From NCBI GenBank assembly GCA_949126835.1, contig OX421508.1:16452398-16516397 (forward strand): a stretch of DNA of 64,000 nucleotides. Direction: 5' to 3'. Under the pieces are notes generated by a model that was given only the letters and a program-made list of their open reading frames with translations, was not told where the DNA came from and did not search any database. Shown here in pieces: positions 21,801-34,600 of the stretch; the stretch's first letter is position 1; each line of letters begins with the position of its first letter. The position numbers and the translations under genes are program-made. This DNA is from Anisus vortex. Taxonomy: Eukaryota; Mollusca; Gastropoda; Planorbidae.

Positions 21801-24800
21801 CCTTGCAGCTAGATCACCATGTGTTTAACCAGAATTCAAACCTAAGTCAATACAAATACCTTGCAGCTAGATCACCATGTGTTTAACCAGAATTCAAATC
21901 TAGGTCAATACAAATACCTTGCAGCTAGATCGCCATGTGTTTAACCAGAATTCAAACCTAAGTCAATACAAATACCTTGCAGCTAGATCACCATGTGTTT
22001 AACCAGAATTCAAACCTAAGTCAATACAAATACCTTGCAGCTAGATCACCATGTGTTTAACCAGAATTCAAACCTAAGTCAATACAAATACCTTGCAGTT
22101 AGATCACCGTGTGTTTAACCAGAATTCAAACCTAAGTCAATACAAATACCTTGCAGCTAGATCGCCATGTGTTTAATAAGAATTCAAATCTAGGTCAATA
22201 CAAATACCTTGCAGCTAGATCACCGTGTGTTTAACCAGAATTCAAACCTAGGTCAATACAAATACCTTGCAGCTAGATCACCATGTTTTTTTTTTTTTTT
22301 ATAGTATATATGTTTATAAATTGCAAATGCTCTTTTATTAATAGAAATCTTCAGGTCTTCCTCTGACTCTGTGTGGGAGAAACCTAAACACTACAGTTTA
22401 CGACACTCTATCAGTAGTTTAATTCCAGCTGCGACAATGATTAAGTCTGGTACTTCATCAGCTACATTTAGGTCAGTGCTTCAATATAATGGTCTGTTCT
22501 TTACAGCATTGGAAACTTGGTAACTCAGAATGTCCGAGTTGGAATAATTGAAAAAAAACTTCTCTGGTTGCTGAAAATGTGCATTTTAAAACTGTTTTTT
22601 TTTATTAAAGGGTCATTAGCAGCCTTGCAATTTTATTTTTTTATGAAGATTTGTTAGAATTATATATAAAGTAAAATATTATGTACAGTAATTATTTCAA
22701 TTAAAGAAAAGACTATGTTAAATTAGTATATAATATTTCCATATAGCATAAAAAAATTAATTGAAAATCACATTTTCTATATGTTAATTTATTTGTTCTT
22801 ATCAATGTCATTAAATCATTTATCTATATATACCCATGGGGCACAGTAGCCGAGCGGCAGCGTGTTTGACTGGCGAGCCGAAGGTCCCGGATTCGAATCC
22901 TGGTGCAGGCTAGGATTTTTTCCCGGGTCTGGAGGGTGTCCCTGAGTCTACCCAGCTCTGATGGGTACCTGACCTTAGTTGGGGTAAAGTAAAGGCGGCT
23001 GTGCATAGTACTGACCACACAATCACCTAGTATGCCGTGGCCACAGAAACTGGTGAATGCTGCTTCATCGGACCTATGGATCAACTCGGTCCGAGGGGTA
23101 CTTTACTTTAAGTTGAAAACTGGTAACTAAGCAACTCTTCAATATTTTCTGTTAATATTCACTATTTCGTCAAGAACGATGTGAAGAACGCAAATGAGAC
23201 ATGTGATGCCACCCCACAAACCAATGCGGAAGTCAGTAAACTGACTTTCAATAAATGCAAAATAATGTGGAAAAAGGGGTCCTAGGTCATTTTTGAGATT
23301 ATTATTGTTGTAATATATTAATTCCTTTACTTTTAGCTGTGGAATTTTTCAAGTAAAATTATTTTGAGAAATTACTTTAAAATGTGTTTTTATACAGCTT
23401 TTATATAAAATCAAGTAAAATGTCCTCTAAAGATAAAATGTAAAAAAATTAAATAATATATTTTTTTAATATTTAAAACTTACAGCTTATGTATAAGTGT
23501 GTTTGCTTAATTTCAATGTTATTGGTAAATATGTATTCATCCTGGTAAAATTTAATTATCGGTTGCAATGCTAAATTGTTAAAAGTCGGTACTGTTCTCT
23601 TTTTCATTTTTCTCCAAAACAACTTCTCTTACCTTTATAGATGTAACTTTGAATAACTTTTGACCTAATCAAGCGATTTTAGAGATTTTTTTTTACCACT
23701 GTATTATAAATGAATTACCGGTAGCTTCCGTTAAACACCTAAAACTAAAGATATTATTTTACCGACATGAGTACCATTCCTTGAAGTTGCATCACATATA
23801 GATAAGTGCCCAAAAAAAAAGTAAAAATGTGTAAATGGGAAAACTTCCTATTAGGATTTTCTGAGTTGCAGAGTTTCCAAACAGTAATTAGAACGCTATA
23901 TAAGTTAAATAAAAAACTCTCAGTATTTAAAAAAAAACCTTTAAATTCACAAATGCTCTTTTGAAAGAGATTATATGCTTACTGGTGGTAAAAGTCTAGT
24001 CTTGCATTCTGAGAAGAGTTGTTTATGAAATTAGGTTGATTTTTCTGACTGGTTTAATTAAGACAATCCATGTTTAAATGCCACTCACAATAAATGAGAA
24101 CCAATATTTATTTACCTTGCCAAACAAACAGGTAAACTATAAAGTGAAAAAAAACAACAATCCAGATAAATCCAAACTCTGTCCAATGGGTTGGGTTAGT
24201 TGTTTTTTTGCAACAATCTCCATGTTTAAAAATCTGAAATATTTACTTATAAAACCTCTTCTAAACTTTTAAAAACTTGTTTGTTTTTGTTTTCTAATTT
24301 ATTTGGACAGCATACACTTTGATTATTAATAATAATTTCTGTCATCTTCCATCCATGAAGGTACTCATCAAGACCTATACATGTAGACTATTGGAGAGAT
24401 GAGGAATTTGAAAGACGTCCTGCAATACCTAAAATACACATGCCTCATCCCGCTCTGAAAAATCAGGTTTGTGAATGATAATTATCCATTGACTGGTTTA
24501 TAGTGGTTAGTGGTGGGAATGTTTTTCTATACATTCTTGAAAGTTTCTCAGCATTTTACAAAATAGAAATATTTTAAGTGTACACACTTGCCTGATTGGC
24601 AAACTTAGGAGGATGCCTAGGATGGAAAATTTCTAGGCAGTGGCAAAGCAAAGAAAATCTATAGAAATCTAATTATAATAGTAATATTAACTTGATTGTG
24701 ATTATCATCCTTTTTATTTGCATTTATACCAAATACAAAATATTACCAAACTTTCACATTTATTGTAACTATTTTGTAGACTAAATCATTTGATTATTAA

Positions 24801-26928
24801 GATAAAGATCTAGCAACTGCTAATATTGATTACATTTTTTTTCTCAGTTTAAGTACTTTAAGTGTGAATTTTTTAATTTGTGCACACAGGGATAATTAAA
24901 CATCATAATCATTACAATTGTTAAGCGGAATTGATAAGCAGTAATCATACAAACTGGGTAGTTGTAATGTGTAATGTTTGAAAAATGTAAATATAATTTT
25001 AGTCATATAATAATTATTTAATTTTCAACTACTTTTTACAGTTTGGTCATTATAAATTTATAAGTTGTATTCGCAAAGAAAACAGGTTAATTATCTCCCT
25101 TTAATTCAAATAAAGTTTCAAAATTTGATTCACTAGTGATGCCAAACATAATAAACATATGTTTTGTAATATAACAAATATTAGTGAGTAATTATTATTT
25201 CTTTGTATAAATCCAGCATTATGATATTCATTACATGATTTAATTATTAGAGGTGTAAAATTAATTTACATTAAACAGTTGTAAATAAACATTTCCTGCA
25301 TTAATTGTTTGTCCATTTAATCTAAAGAAGTTTATCTTTTTAACATTAATAGGTATAATAATGCTATTAAAAAGTCTTCTATGTTGCTGCCTAATGCTTT
25401 ACGGGGAGCGATAAAGAATAAGAGAGAGAGAGAGTCTTGAATGCTATTCGCTAATTTATAATGAACGATACATATTTTGTCATTTCTGAGTAGTGAAGTG
25501 TAAGTGACCTCTTTGAATGCTTAACACAGCTTTTATGTGATGTAAATACAATACACAAGTGAAGTTGAACCAAAAACTGAAAGTATAGTGAACGCCTGGC
25601 AGTTGAGAATAGAAGATGACTTTCTAAACCAGCTTCCTTCCAGATTTTCCTGCAAATCGGCACATTTTGATGCCCATTTTTTCATTCCATTCTATTGGCT
25701 GAGTTTTATAAAAAACAAGCATCTACACCTGAGAAGGTTGTAGTAAAATCAAGCCAGTTAGACTTGAAGTTAATTTGTAAAATGAGTCCATGAATTTGAA
25801 ATTTTTGCCTTTGTTTGTGAACTCCTCTTTGAGTGCTTTGTCTGAAAAAACCCAACTATCTATCTTGATATATGCCTTTATAAAGGAAAGTAAAGATAGT
25901 TAATTGTTTTTAAATTGATTTCACTCAAGATATATGCAAATCCATTCCAGTGGTCTAACAGTTCAAGTAATGTTTGACCTCTTTCCTTGTAAATACGTTC
26001 AACTCACTGAAATGTGTCGCTATGTCATTCAGAAACATTGGCTCCAATAGTAAATTCTCCTCATTCAGAACCGGAAATTATTTTTTTCATCAATAAAAAC
26101 ACCTCTTGGAAGTCTCTCACGTGCCATTGAAAATCACTCTGCTTAGAGCAATAAGTGGGATGTGGTAGCTGAGCAGCAGCTTACGAAGGTCTTGGGTTCA
26201 AATTTTGGTGAAGGCTATGATATTTTTCCTAGTCTAGAGGATGTCTCTGAGACTACCCAGCTCTAATGGGACCTGAGATTAGTTGTGAAAAATTAAAGGT
26301 GGCCCGGAATAGTGCTGGTCACACAATCTCTTAGCATGTTATGGCCACAGAAACTTGTGAAAACTCCTTCATCTGCCCTATGGATCAGTTTCATCAGATT
26401 TAAATACTTTTTTTTAATCAAGTACAGACTAGAAATGTAGAAAAAATAAAGATATAAAACTGTTTAAGTTTAAGAATGCTGTTGTTTACAAATAAATGTC
26501 TACTGTGTTGGGCAGATAGGTTGAAAGTATCCCTGTCAGATCAGGGTTCACAAGTTTCTGTCCCCATGACCCAACAAGGGAATAAGTGTGTCAACACAAT
26601 GTCCAATCACCTTTACTTTTCCCTTATCGATGTCATTTGCCCATCAGAGACTCAAGGGCGTCGTGCAGTTCCAGGAATAAATTAAGATTCAAACATTGGA
26701 CCTTTGGATTGGTAATCTGAACACGCTGCTGCTAGACTGCCATATCCCATGGACATATAGTGAGTGTACAAGTTTACTATATGAACAAAAGTGTACCTCT
26801 CTCTAAACTCTGTATTATTTTTTCAGGTTCACAAAGGATGGGAAGGAGCCCACTACGTCAGGGAAATGACAGTGCCAACAGGAAAAGATAAAATGAAGTA
26901 TTCCCAGTGGAATGATATTTCACCTTGA
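18838..26928 (+). CDS. CAP-Gly domain protein, 244 aa, seven exons
   Basis: Exons 18838-18979, 19429-19537, 20643-20710, 20808-20888, 22345-22471, 24361-24466 and 26827-26928 total 735 nt. All six junctions are GT-AG and their phases match. Residues about 1-84 form a CAP-Gly domain: VGQRVEVRW, then GDWVGVALDF, SNGMLLGRRYYQC and LPNHGVFVR, the groove that binds EEY/F tails of tubulin and EB proteins. The usual GKNDG motif is GDSNG here. The rest (residues 85-244) is polar, Pro-rich near the end and without transmembrane or coiled-coil regions. It finishes HKGWEGAHYVREMTVPTGKD and NDISP. A microtubule-associated role is inferred from the domain. I do not recognise the C-terminal part, so no symbol is given. 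Introns hold two SINEs, a mariner MITE and the 58-bp array (exon 4-5 intron). Confidence 0.85.
20059..20121. mobile_element. mariner-type MITE (~63 bp)
   Basis: CAGTGGTACCTCGG at the left and CCAAGGTACCACTG at the right form inverted ends bounded by TA on each side. The inner words ACAAACGCCTC and GTTACGAATG are typical of tiny mariner/MADE-like MITEs. It lies in intron 2 of the CAP-Gly gene. Confidence 0.75.
21065..21335 (+). mobile_element. tRNA-derived SINE, family 1
   Basis: GGTAGCCGAGTGGCAGCACG resembles an A box of a Leu-like tRNA, and AAGGTCCTGGGCTCTAATCC holds a B-box-like end. A shared body follows (GTGTCCCTGAGTGTACCCAG, GCCGCGGCCACAG) with a tail TACTTTACT. It is a diverged copy of the element at 22838-23112. 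Confidence 0.75.
21468..22284 (+). repeat. 58-bp minisatellite, about 14 copies
   Basis: Units start TTTAACCAGAATTCAAA and contain CCTTGCAGCTAGATCACC. Starts recur every 58 bp from 21471, with one 5-bp insertion at about 21590. Variation is limited to a few positions (ATCTAGG/ACCTAAG; CACC/CGCC). The array sits in the intron before CAP-Gly exon 5 and ends in a T run at 22286. Confidence 0.95.
22838..23112 (+). mobile_element. tRNA-derived SINE, family 1 (best copy)
   Basis: GGGGCACAGTAGCCGAGCGG carries an A box and GGTCCCGGATTCGAATCC a clear B box, both RNA polymerase III promoter elements. The tRNA-like head is Leu-like. The body runs to GTACTTTACTTTA. It lies in the CAP-Gly intron between exons 5 and 6. 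Confidence 0.85.
25440..26155 (-). pseudogene. Decayed hAT transposase region
   Basis: Minus-strand frames give MPICRKIWKEAGLES..LLF near 25663-25590 and VFLNDIATHFSELNVF near 26050-26000. Both resemble pieces of ZBED5-like hAT transposases. The right edge (26113-26147, ACGTGCCATTGAAAATCACT) resembles the end of the hAT MITE at 62232-62427. A SINE follows directly at 26157. Many stops break the frame. Confidence 0.4.
26157..26412 (+). mobile_element. tRNA-derived SINE, family 1 (diverged)
   Basis: GGTAGCTGAGCAGCAGC and AAGGTCTTGGGTTCAAATT match the A- and B-box regions. The body (CCCAGCTCTAATGGGACCTG, ATGGCCACAGAAAC) follows the family, with a T-rich end. Confidence 0.65.
26500..26752 (-). 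mobile_element. SINE-like copy in inverse orientation
   Basis: On the minus strand it begins GGGATATGGCAGTCTAGCAG, followed by CAAAGGTCCAATGTTTGAAT, a B-box-like word. The body is diverged from family 1, so family membership is tentative. It lies just upstream of the last CAP-Gly exon. Confidence 0.45.
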
Positions 26929-27977
26929 AGCAACTCAGCTTAGACACTGCCAGACCAATTGCACGGTTACAGTTTTACTGTTACACTTTTACAATATTAG
27001 TCATTTCATTATTTTAAGATCTTGTGTACATCATGTTTTATTCTTAGCTAGGCATTGAATTATAACCATTTTCCTCTTGTGTGGTGCTAGGGCCCATGTA
27101 AGTCTTAGGTTTTCTTTTCTTTTTTACATTCTGTTCATTACCAGCTGTTCCTTTATTACATCCTTGTACCCCTCCCCCACCCCTCACTTAACATGCTGAC
27201 ATTGATCTGTTTTGCATCTTCATTCCTCTTAAGTCCAAGGTCTGCCCTAGAGCCTTTTGCTTCTAGAGTGTTTTGGGGCTCCACAACTCTCAACCCTCTC
27301 TCATTTTTAACATCATTTCTAGATGTTATAATCATCCTAGTCTATCTTTTTGTTTTGCCACAATCTTAGGATTCTCTTATATAATCTCTACAATTAACCT
27401 ATATTCCTCCTGCATTGGTTTATAGAGTTGTATATTTATTTTAATTTTGTTAATTATTATAATTATATCAATCAATAAGTATAAGGCGTCGGGTGTGTTT
27501 AAAAAAGATTCTTTAAAAGCTTCACTTAAAGATTTTAACTCTTAACTTGGAATTAATTTTTTTTTCCATTTCAATACAAATTTTCAATAGCCAACAGAAA
27601 AACAAAAAGTACTTCTGTTAACTAATTTTACAAGGTGCACCTTAAACTGCATTATAAGGGTCAATTAAGGGTTTGGTTTAATTTTAAAATGTTTATTTTC
27701 AATTATTTCCCCTTAAGCTTATTTACATTCTGTACTGCACATTGTTAATGTTACTGTATAACATTTTTTATACATTCTTTACTTACTGTGTTTTAATATT
27801 TAAAGCAAAAATGTGATAAATTGTAAAATTAATCAGATATTGTAATAGATAAAGGTTTCTTTTATACAAGTGTTTTTTCTATATTTTAAACAATGATTTT
27901 TAATATTTATAAAAAAAGTTTCTTTATACATTTCATTCATTGAAAATGATTTTTTTTACATTTCATTTTATTTATGC

Positions 27978-27983
27978 AATAAA
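27978..27983 (+). terminator. Poly(A) signal AATAAA, candidate CAP-Gly 3' end
   Basis: AATAAA lies 1.05 kb after the CAP-Gly stop codon, preceded by AT-rich 3' UTR-like sequence without other frames. Other weaker signals exist nearby, so the exact transcript end is uncertain. Confidence 0.4.
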
Positions 27984-27999
27984 TTTATTACTAATCTTG

Positions 28000-28605
28000 T
28001 TATCCAATGGCCTTTTTCTGTTCATAGTAATTAAATTCAAGAAAAATATGAAAAGTTCAGTTTTGCATATAGAAACATCTTTTATTTATTTGATTTCAGT
28101 AGTTTAAATAACTAAATTTAAAATGAAAAAGAGGAATGTTATTTCACGAAATGTAAATTACTCAAAGCCACACTTAATTTTCCATATTTAAGACTACATT
28201 AACACTTTTAGAAAGTTTCAAAATAGCTTTTATTGTATATATATATAAATAAGAGTTTTTAAAAGCTATTTCTTCAGATCATGTAAGTCGATAGAGTTGA
28301 TGGAGCAGCTATATTTACAGGAGTCTGTAGCCTTAAGGAGATTGTGTGACCAGCACAGTGACCTGATACCTTTTACTGTCTCACAATTAATGTCAGCCCC
28401 AGAGCTAGTTAAAACAATTTTTTTTTTTTACCCAAACTGGAATGTGAGACTTTTAGAAAGGAAACATGGGGCCGACCAGGCTGCAGTGTCTCATTTTATT
28501 TATTGATAACATAGTCTTAAAGCTTTAATTAAAGTTATGTACATTTTTTGCTCAAAACAATAATGAAAAAAAAATATTGACTCCAAATTTATTACAAAGA
28601 CAAGC
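28000..28605. other. Non-coding stretch, no gene seen
   Basis: AT-rich sequence between the likely end of the CAP-Gly transcript and the next minisatellite. A 69-codon frame at 28297-28506 has no recognisable domain. Confidence 0.5.
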
Positions 28606-28623
28606 ATGGTATTTGGTAAATCA

Positions 28624-30115
28624 AGTTTAGATACAACTTCTGAAGAGTTTGTGAATGGTTTCTTGTTAGGGCTAGGGTCAGACTGTTTTATGAGACATAC
28701 AACTTCTAAAGAGTTTGTGAATGGTTTCTTGTTAGGGCTAGGGTCAGACTGTTTTCTGAGACATACAACTTCTAAAGAGTTTGTGAATGGTTTCTTGTTA
28801 GGGCTAGGGTCAGACTGTTTTCTGAGACATACAACTTCTAAAGAGTTTGTGAATGGTTTCTTGTTAGGGCTAGGGTCAGACTGTTTTCTGAGACATACAA
28901 CTTCTGAAGAGTTTGTGAATGGTTTCTTGTTAGGGCTAGGGTCAGACTGTTTTCTGAGACATACAACTTCTAAAGAGTTTGTGAATGGTTTCTTGTTAGG
29001 GCTAGGGTCAGACTGTTTTATGAGACATACAACTTCTAAAGAGTTTGTGAATGGTTTCTTGTTAGGGCTAGGGTCAGACTGTTTTCTGAGACATACAACT
29101 TCTGAAGAGTTTGTGAATGGTTTCTTGTTAGGGCTAGGGTCAGACTGTTTTCTGAGACATACAACTTCTAAAGAGTTTGTGAATGGTTTCTTGTTAGGGC
29201 TAGGGTCAGACTGTTTTATGAGACATACAACTTCTAAAGAGTTTGTGAATGGTTTCTTGTTAGGGCTAGGGTCAGACTGTTTTCTGAGACATACAACTTC
29301 TAAAGAGTTTGTGAATGGTTTCTTGTTAGGGCTAGGGTCAGACTGTTTTATGAGACATACAACTTCTAAAGAGTTTGTGAATGGTTTCTTGTTAGGGCTA
29401 GGGTCAGACTGTTTTATGAGACATACAACTTCTAAAGAGTTTGTGAATGGTTTCTTGTTAGGGCTAGGGTCAGACTGTTTTCTGAGACATACAACTTCTA
29501 AAGAGTTTGTGAATGGTTTCTTGTTAAGGCTAGGGTCAGACTGTTTTCTGAGACATACAACTTCTAAAGAGTTTGTGAATGGTTTCTTGTTAGGGCTAGG
29601 GTCAGACTGTTTTCTGAGACATACAACTTCTAAAGAGTTTGTGAAGGGTTTCTTGTTAGGGCTAGGGTCAGACTGTTTTCTGAGACATACAACTTCTAAA
29701 GAGTTTGTGAATGGTTTCTTGTTAGGGCTAGGGTCAGACTGTTTTCTGAGACATACAACTTCTAAAGAGTTTGTGAATGGTTTCTTGTTAGGGCTAGGGT
29801 CAGACTGTTTTCTGAGACATACAACTTCTAAAGAGTTTGTGAAGGGTGTCTGGTTAGGGTCAGACTATTTTCTGAGACATACAACTTCTAAAGAGTTTGT
29901 GAAGGGTGTCTGGTTAGGGTCAGACTATTTTCTGAGACATACAACTTCTAAAGAGTTTGTGAAGGGTGTCTGGTTAGGGTCAGACTATTTTCTGAGACAT
30001 ACAACTTCTAAAGAGTTTGTGAAGGGTGTCTGGTTAGGGTCAGACTATTTTCTGAGACATACAACTTCTAAAGAGTTTGTGAAGGGTGTCTGGTTAGGGT
30101 TAGACTGTTTTTTTT
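28624..30115 (+). repeat. 66/60-bp minisatellite that stays open as a 507-codon frame
   Basis: Eighteen units of 66 bp (22 codons, reading TSKEFVNGFLLGLGSDCF) are followed by five shortened 60-bp units (TSKEFVKGVWLGSDYF). Both periods are multiples of three, so the frame 28606-30129 stays open. The variants I found between 66-bp units (K/E, L/M, N/K, G/R) all change the amino acid and none is silent. Such a pattern fits drifting non-coding repeats better than a protein under selection. No signal peptide or known domain is visible. The unit contains TTAGGGCTAGGG, which only superficially resembles telomere repeats. Confidence 0.9.
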
Positions 30116-30129
30116 TAAAAATAGTTTGA

Positions 30130-31638
30130 AGATAATGAGATTCTATATTAATAACAAAAGACTAAACCAGTTTTAGTGTGGCTACGTCTTTGTGTGACAA
30201 CCAATTATCTGTAATTAAACTTTAGTTTCAGTACATCTATTGAAATCACTGCAGTGTCTCCTATACATCTACAAATGTTGAGTTTGGTGCTTCTATTAAA
30301 ATCATGTTGAAACTGTGTTCACTTGAAACATAGCAGTCAAGGTCCCTTGGAGTGTTGATACAGCACTCATAAAGAAGTGTGTGTTTGTGCACCTATTTCA
30401 CTGATTGAATCTAACTTATACACTTCATGGTCACTGAAAGAAAAATTTGTTTTCATTGAAGTCTCTTGTTAGAATAGCAACAACAAATAAAGAAAAAAAA
30501 CATTTGTTGTTGTTTTTGTTATTCCCATAAATGTTCATAACTTATTTTTGTTGTTGTGGAATTTATTCTTTTAAACTAATGAGTTTAAAAAGACAAAAAG
30601 ACTTTCCATATCCCTTATGCGAGAACAAATGAATATAAGTAGGCTACTCATTCTTCCCGAGTGGCATTCGGGCATGGAATAGGTTGCCTGAACAAACCAG
30701 GAAAACCAGTAACTTAACATCATTTAAAACATTAATAAAGATGCAAGACTACACTCGGACTACGGATGAGCGTAGGACGCAATAATCTTCATTATAGAAG
30801 GAGCGTCTGTAATATACAAGATAAGATAAGAAAATGCTAATAGGAAAGATGGAAATTTTGCATAAGATCAGAATATCGCAATTTTCATTTCTTTACTGGC
30901 CCACAGTAAGATGTTTGAGGTAATTCTCTACCTGTTCCACATTACAGTATCTAAGGTTAAGGAAAAAATGATTTGTTGTTTACTCCGTATATACGAGAGC
31001 AAAGATTGACTAAAAAAAAGGTTAAGGTCAGGTTCAGTGGTTTCAAGGGAAGATACCCATGTTGCATTATAGAGCTTCAACTAGGAAAGCCAAATCTTTT
31101 TTATGCGCTTCTTCAATACAGAAGATAATTGCGTCCTGCTCGATGAGTCATCAGCGACAGCAGAAACAGCAAGACGGGATAAGTCTTGGGATATATGAAG
31201 ATGACCGAACCATGTTCTCAGCCAGGGCTTGAAGTAGGCTTACAAGCCTAGCCATGCGATGGAAACCAACTGGAAAATGGAAGGTGGGGAAAGACCGGTG
31301 GGACACAAAGCAGAAGCCCGGACAAGAAAGGGTTTGCTGTCAGATACCAAAGTGTTTGATAGCCCCCCCCCCCCCAAATGCCAATCATGGCAGTTGTGCT
31401 GTAGCCTATCCTTTAGTTCAGACATATATACATAGTACTAGTCTTAGCCGCTTTATACCAGCTTCCAAAAATCAGGTTTCCGCTAAAACATATTTCTCAT
31501 TGTGCTGGGATCTTTGCCACAGACGCTTTAACCCCACCCCCTCCCCTTCATTCAAACCTGCTGGTTATAGTAATTGTTGCAACATTTATTTAAAAATCAA
31601 TTTCCATTGAAAGCCATTAAACGTTAGCACTAGTATAC
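30130..31638. other. Intergenic stretch with one LINE tail
   Basis: AT-rich DNA apart from the LINE 3' end at about 30590-30832 and a C run near 31362. It lies between the minisatellite and the 3' end of the receptor gene. No coding region is supported. Confidence 0.5.
30590..30832 (+). mobile_element. LINE 3' end, 5'-truncated copy
   Basis: It encodes the last part of a reverse transcriptase ORF (FPSGIRAWNRLPEQTRK in a broken frame). It then has GTAGGACGCAATAATC, GAAGGAGCGTCTGTAAT and a GATAAGATAAG tail. Relatives lie at 40720, 51090, 55425, 58890, 63420 and, inverted, 39720. Confidence 0.75.
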
Positions 31639-34600
31639 TCACTCAGTGGATATAATGGCGAACTCGTCCATGTACTGTTCGCTACTTCCCGCTGTGCCGA
31701 AATGGAAATGAGGGCAAATGAAGTACACCAGTAGGGCCCTGACCACCGGGCACAAGAAAAGGACAGTTTCCAGTATGACAGTAACTCTTGTAGAAAATCC
31801 CTGTTGGTAAAATAAATTCCTTAGGATTACATAGAAATAGCCACCTTAAAATAGACCATATAATAATGTTTTTCCGAATGCCGGGCCGGGACCCGGTATT
31901 GAGTCATGAAAACACAGTTACTCGATTACAGAAGGAAGAAGAAAAGATTAGGTCTATCTTGATGTAACTTAGAAACTTTCGACAGTACTTTAAAAATATA
32001 TGAAGACCATACTGAAAAATACGGCAGTGTCACACCTTTGTAATTTTGTTATTCCACTTTTAACAAAAGACTATGCCTTTTTTTTCTCCATTGTAACCTA
32101 CACAGTTTTTCGTTTCTAATTTTCGTAGCGTTGTTTCCGTCTTATTCACTTTGAAAGTATTTCAGTACATAGGCTACTATGGTATAACTATATAGATCTA
32201 TAAGACTTTGGCCGAAACAAAAAATTACAGAATGTGACTGCCGTTGTTTCCTGTGTGGTTTTCATATGTTTCGCATGTTGTTTTTTTAAAATATTTGAAT
32301 CGGATATTAGCTATAGCCTTCGAGTATAATACAAACTTTATTGGTCTCAGAAAATATGTGAAAAATTCTATCTGTTCTGATATGGCCGTCATGTCGAGAT
32401 GCAGCTAGGGCCTATTACTCGAAACAACACAATCTAGGTTCCAACCCTTCCGACCTGAAGAGTGTTTGGGCAATGCACGTAACCATTTTCTTTCTAGAAA
32501 GAACTTCAGTAACTTATAAGATAGATAACTTATGGCTGGAAAGAGGCGATACAAAATTAAATATAGATCTAGTTGGTCACGGAGTAAAATTAAACGAAGA
32601 ACCGAGTCACAAAACATAATGTTCGGAAACTTCTAGAAATCTATTTTCACACAAAAATAATAAATAAAAAAATAAACAAATAAATCAATTACTTACTGAA
32701 AAAAGCATGACCGGAAGTGCAACGATGGAATTGGCAGTGACGCAAATTGTAAATAGAATCAGTTGTTCCATATCTTTCATGGCCCGCTTCGTGATCTTTG
32801 TGCTGTTGGCTATGAAAAAGTTGCGTACCTGTTTTACAAGCGAGTAATTTAATGGTTATTTCCCTTGGTCAAATGTACACGTAATTTAGATTGCATTGAG
32901 TGAGTGCGTTTTTTTCATTACGAATTTTTGTTGTTGATGGTCTGAGGGCTAAATTATAAATATCTATATTAGGGATTGTTTTTCTTCTGGGTGTTTCTGG
33001 TTGTTATTTTCAAACCCAGCGGTTTAATAGAGATTTCGATTTTGTGTTCGAAAAATGTGGGCGGCATTTTGGTATCTGGATTTCATTGTGCCAGTATTTA
33101 TGCTTGCCTATGGTCGATTCTAGGACAACCGTACGCCGTAGATCTGTACACATGGTTTCGACACTCCGATCTGTACACATGGTTTCGACACTCCGATCTG
33201 TACACATGGTTTCGACACTCCGATCTGTACACATGGTTTCGACACTCCGATCTGTACACATGGTTTCGACACTCCGATCTGTACACATGGTTTCGACACT
33301 CCGATCTGTACACATGGTTTCGACACTCCGATCTGTACACATGGTTTCGACACTCCGATCTGTACACATGGTTTCGACACTCCGATCTGTACACATGGTT
33401 TCGACACTCCGATCTGTACACATGGTTTCGACACTCCGATCTGTACACATGGTTTCGACACTCCGATCACTCAGTATTATCGTGTTCTAACTACCATCAT
33501 AAGTCTTATGACATAGAAGAAGATAAAACTGAGTGGATGACTCGCGTATTTTGTAATTACTTAGAATGCTCTGTGGAATCGTCACATCCTGGAATCCAGA
33601 CATGATCCTTCAAGATGATACACTCGTGGACACTTAGCGACAGATGCTAGCGCTGCAGGGAGAACTCACACCGATGTACAATGTTGGGCAAATTTAGCGC
33701 CAGTCAAACCGCAACCACAAGTTTTACACGTGCCCATGGTTAATACTCTATTCACAACCTGCAAGTTGGACTAGGCAGTGGGGTTATTCCTTCACCTGGC
33801 CGTTTCCAGGACCCCGATACCCACACGGAAGAAAGTAAAAATACAACTTTGAAGAAGAATGATTGAATCATCAAGCACAAGGAAAAACTGGTCGACGAAT
33901 GACTAAATGAACATGCACAACAATCACTACACTTTAAATCTCTACCTTGATACGACCTAGGCACCATATTTTAGTTAAATAGTAAAAACTCAGTAATAGT
34001 AGGCCTACATTATTTCTATCCGACCAAGTAGGCCCATGGGGACAAGTGAAGCAGCCTACACACGGTTCTGTGGCCACGGCAAACCAATGGGTTGACACCC
34101 CGTCCCCTCACACACACTCACCTGTGTCAGTTTATATAGGTTGATACTTTGTTTGGATATAACCAGAGAATACATGGCTGCCACCATGAAGACACTCCCA
34201 TATTGAAATTTGATATTGAAGCTGGGTCTAGAATTAACAAATTGCGGTTATATTGAAGCTGGGTCAAAAATTGTCAATTTGCTGTTGTATTGAAGCTGAG
34301 TCTAAAATTGTCAAATTGCGGTTACATTGAATTTGGGTCTAAAAATTGCGGTTATATTGAAGCTGGGTCTAAAATTGTCAAATAAGATTAGGCCCCTATA
34401 TGGAAGCTGAGTCCAAGATTGTCAAATTGCGGTTATATTGAAGCTGGGTCTAAAATTGTCAAATTAGGTTATATTGAAGCTGGGTCTAAAATTGTCAAAT
34501 TAGGTTATATTGAAGCTGGGTCTAAGATTGTCAAATTGCGGTTATATTGAAGCTGGATGTAAAATTGTAAAATTGCGGTTTTTATTGAAGCTGGGTCAAA

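Noticed and set aside
21468..22284. Regular repeats that might suggest a CRISPR array
   Set aside because: The units are contiguous with no unique spacers, and the surroundings are eukaryotic intron. It is a minisatellite.
28624..30115. TTAGGG words suggesting an interstitial telomere array
   Set aside because: TTAGGG occurs once per 66-bp unit and is not in tandem, so it is incidental.
33010..33605. Five overlapping 116-209 codon open frames on both strands
   Set aside because: They are products of the 27-bp array, whose period is a multiple of three and whose units lack stops. They do not represent genes.
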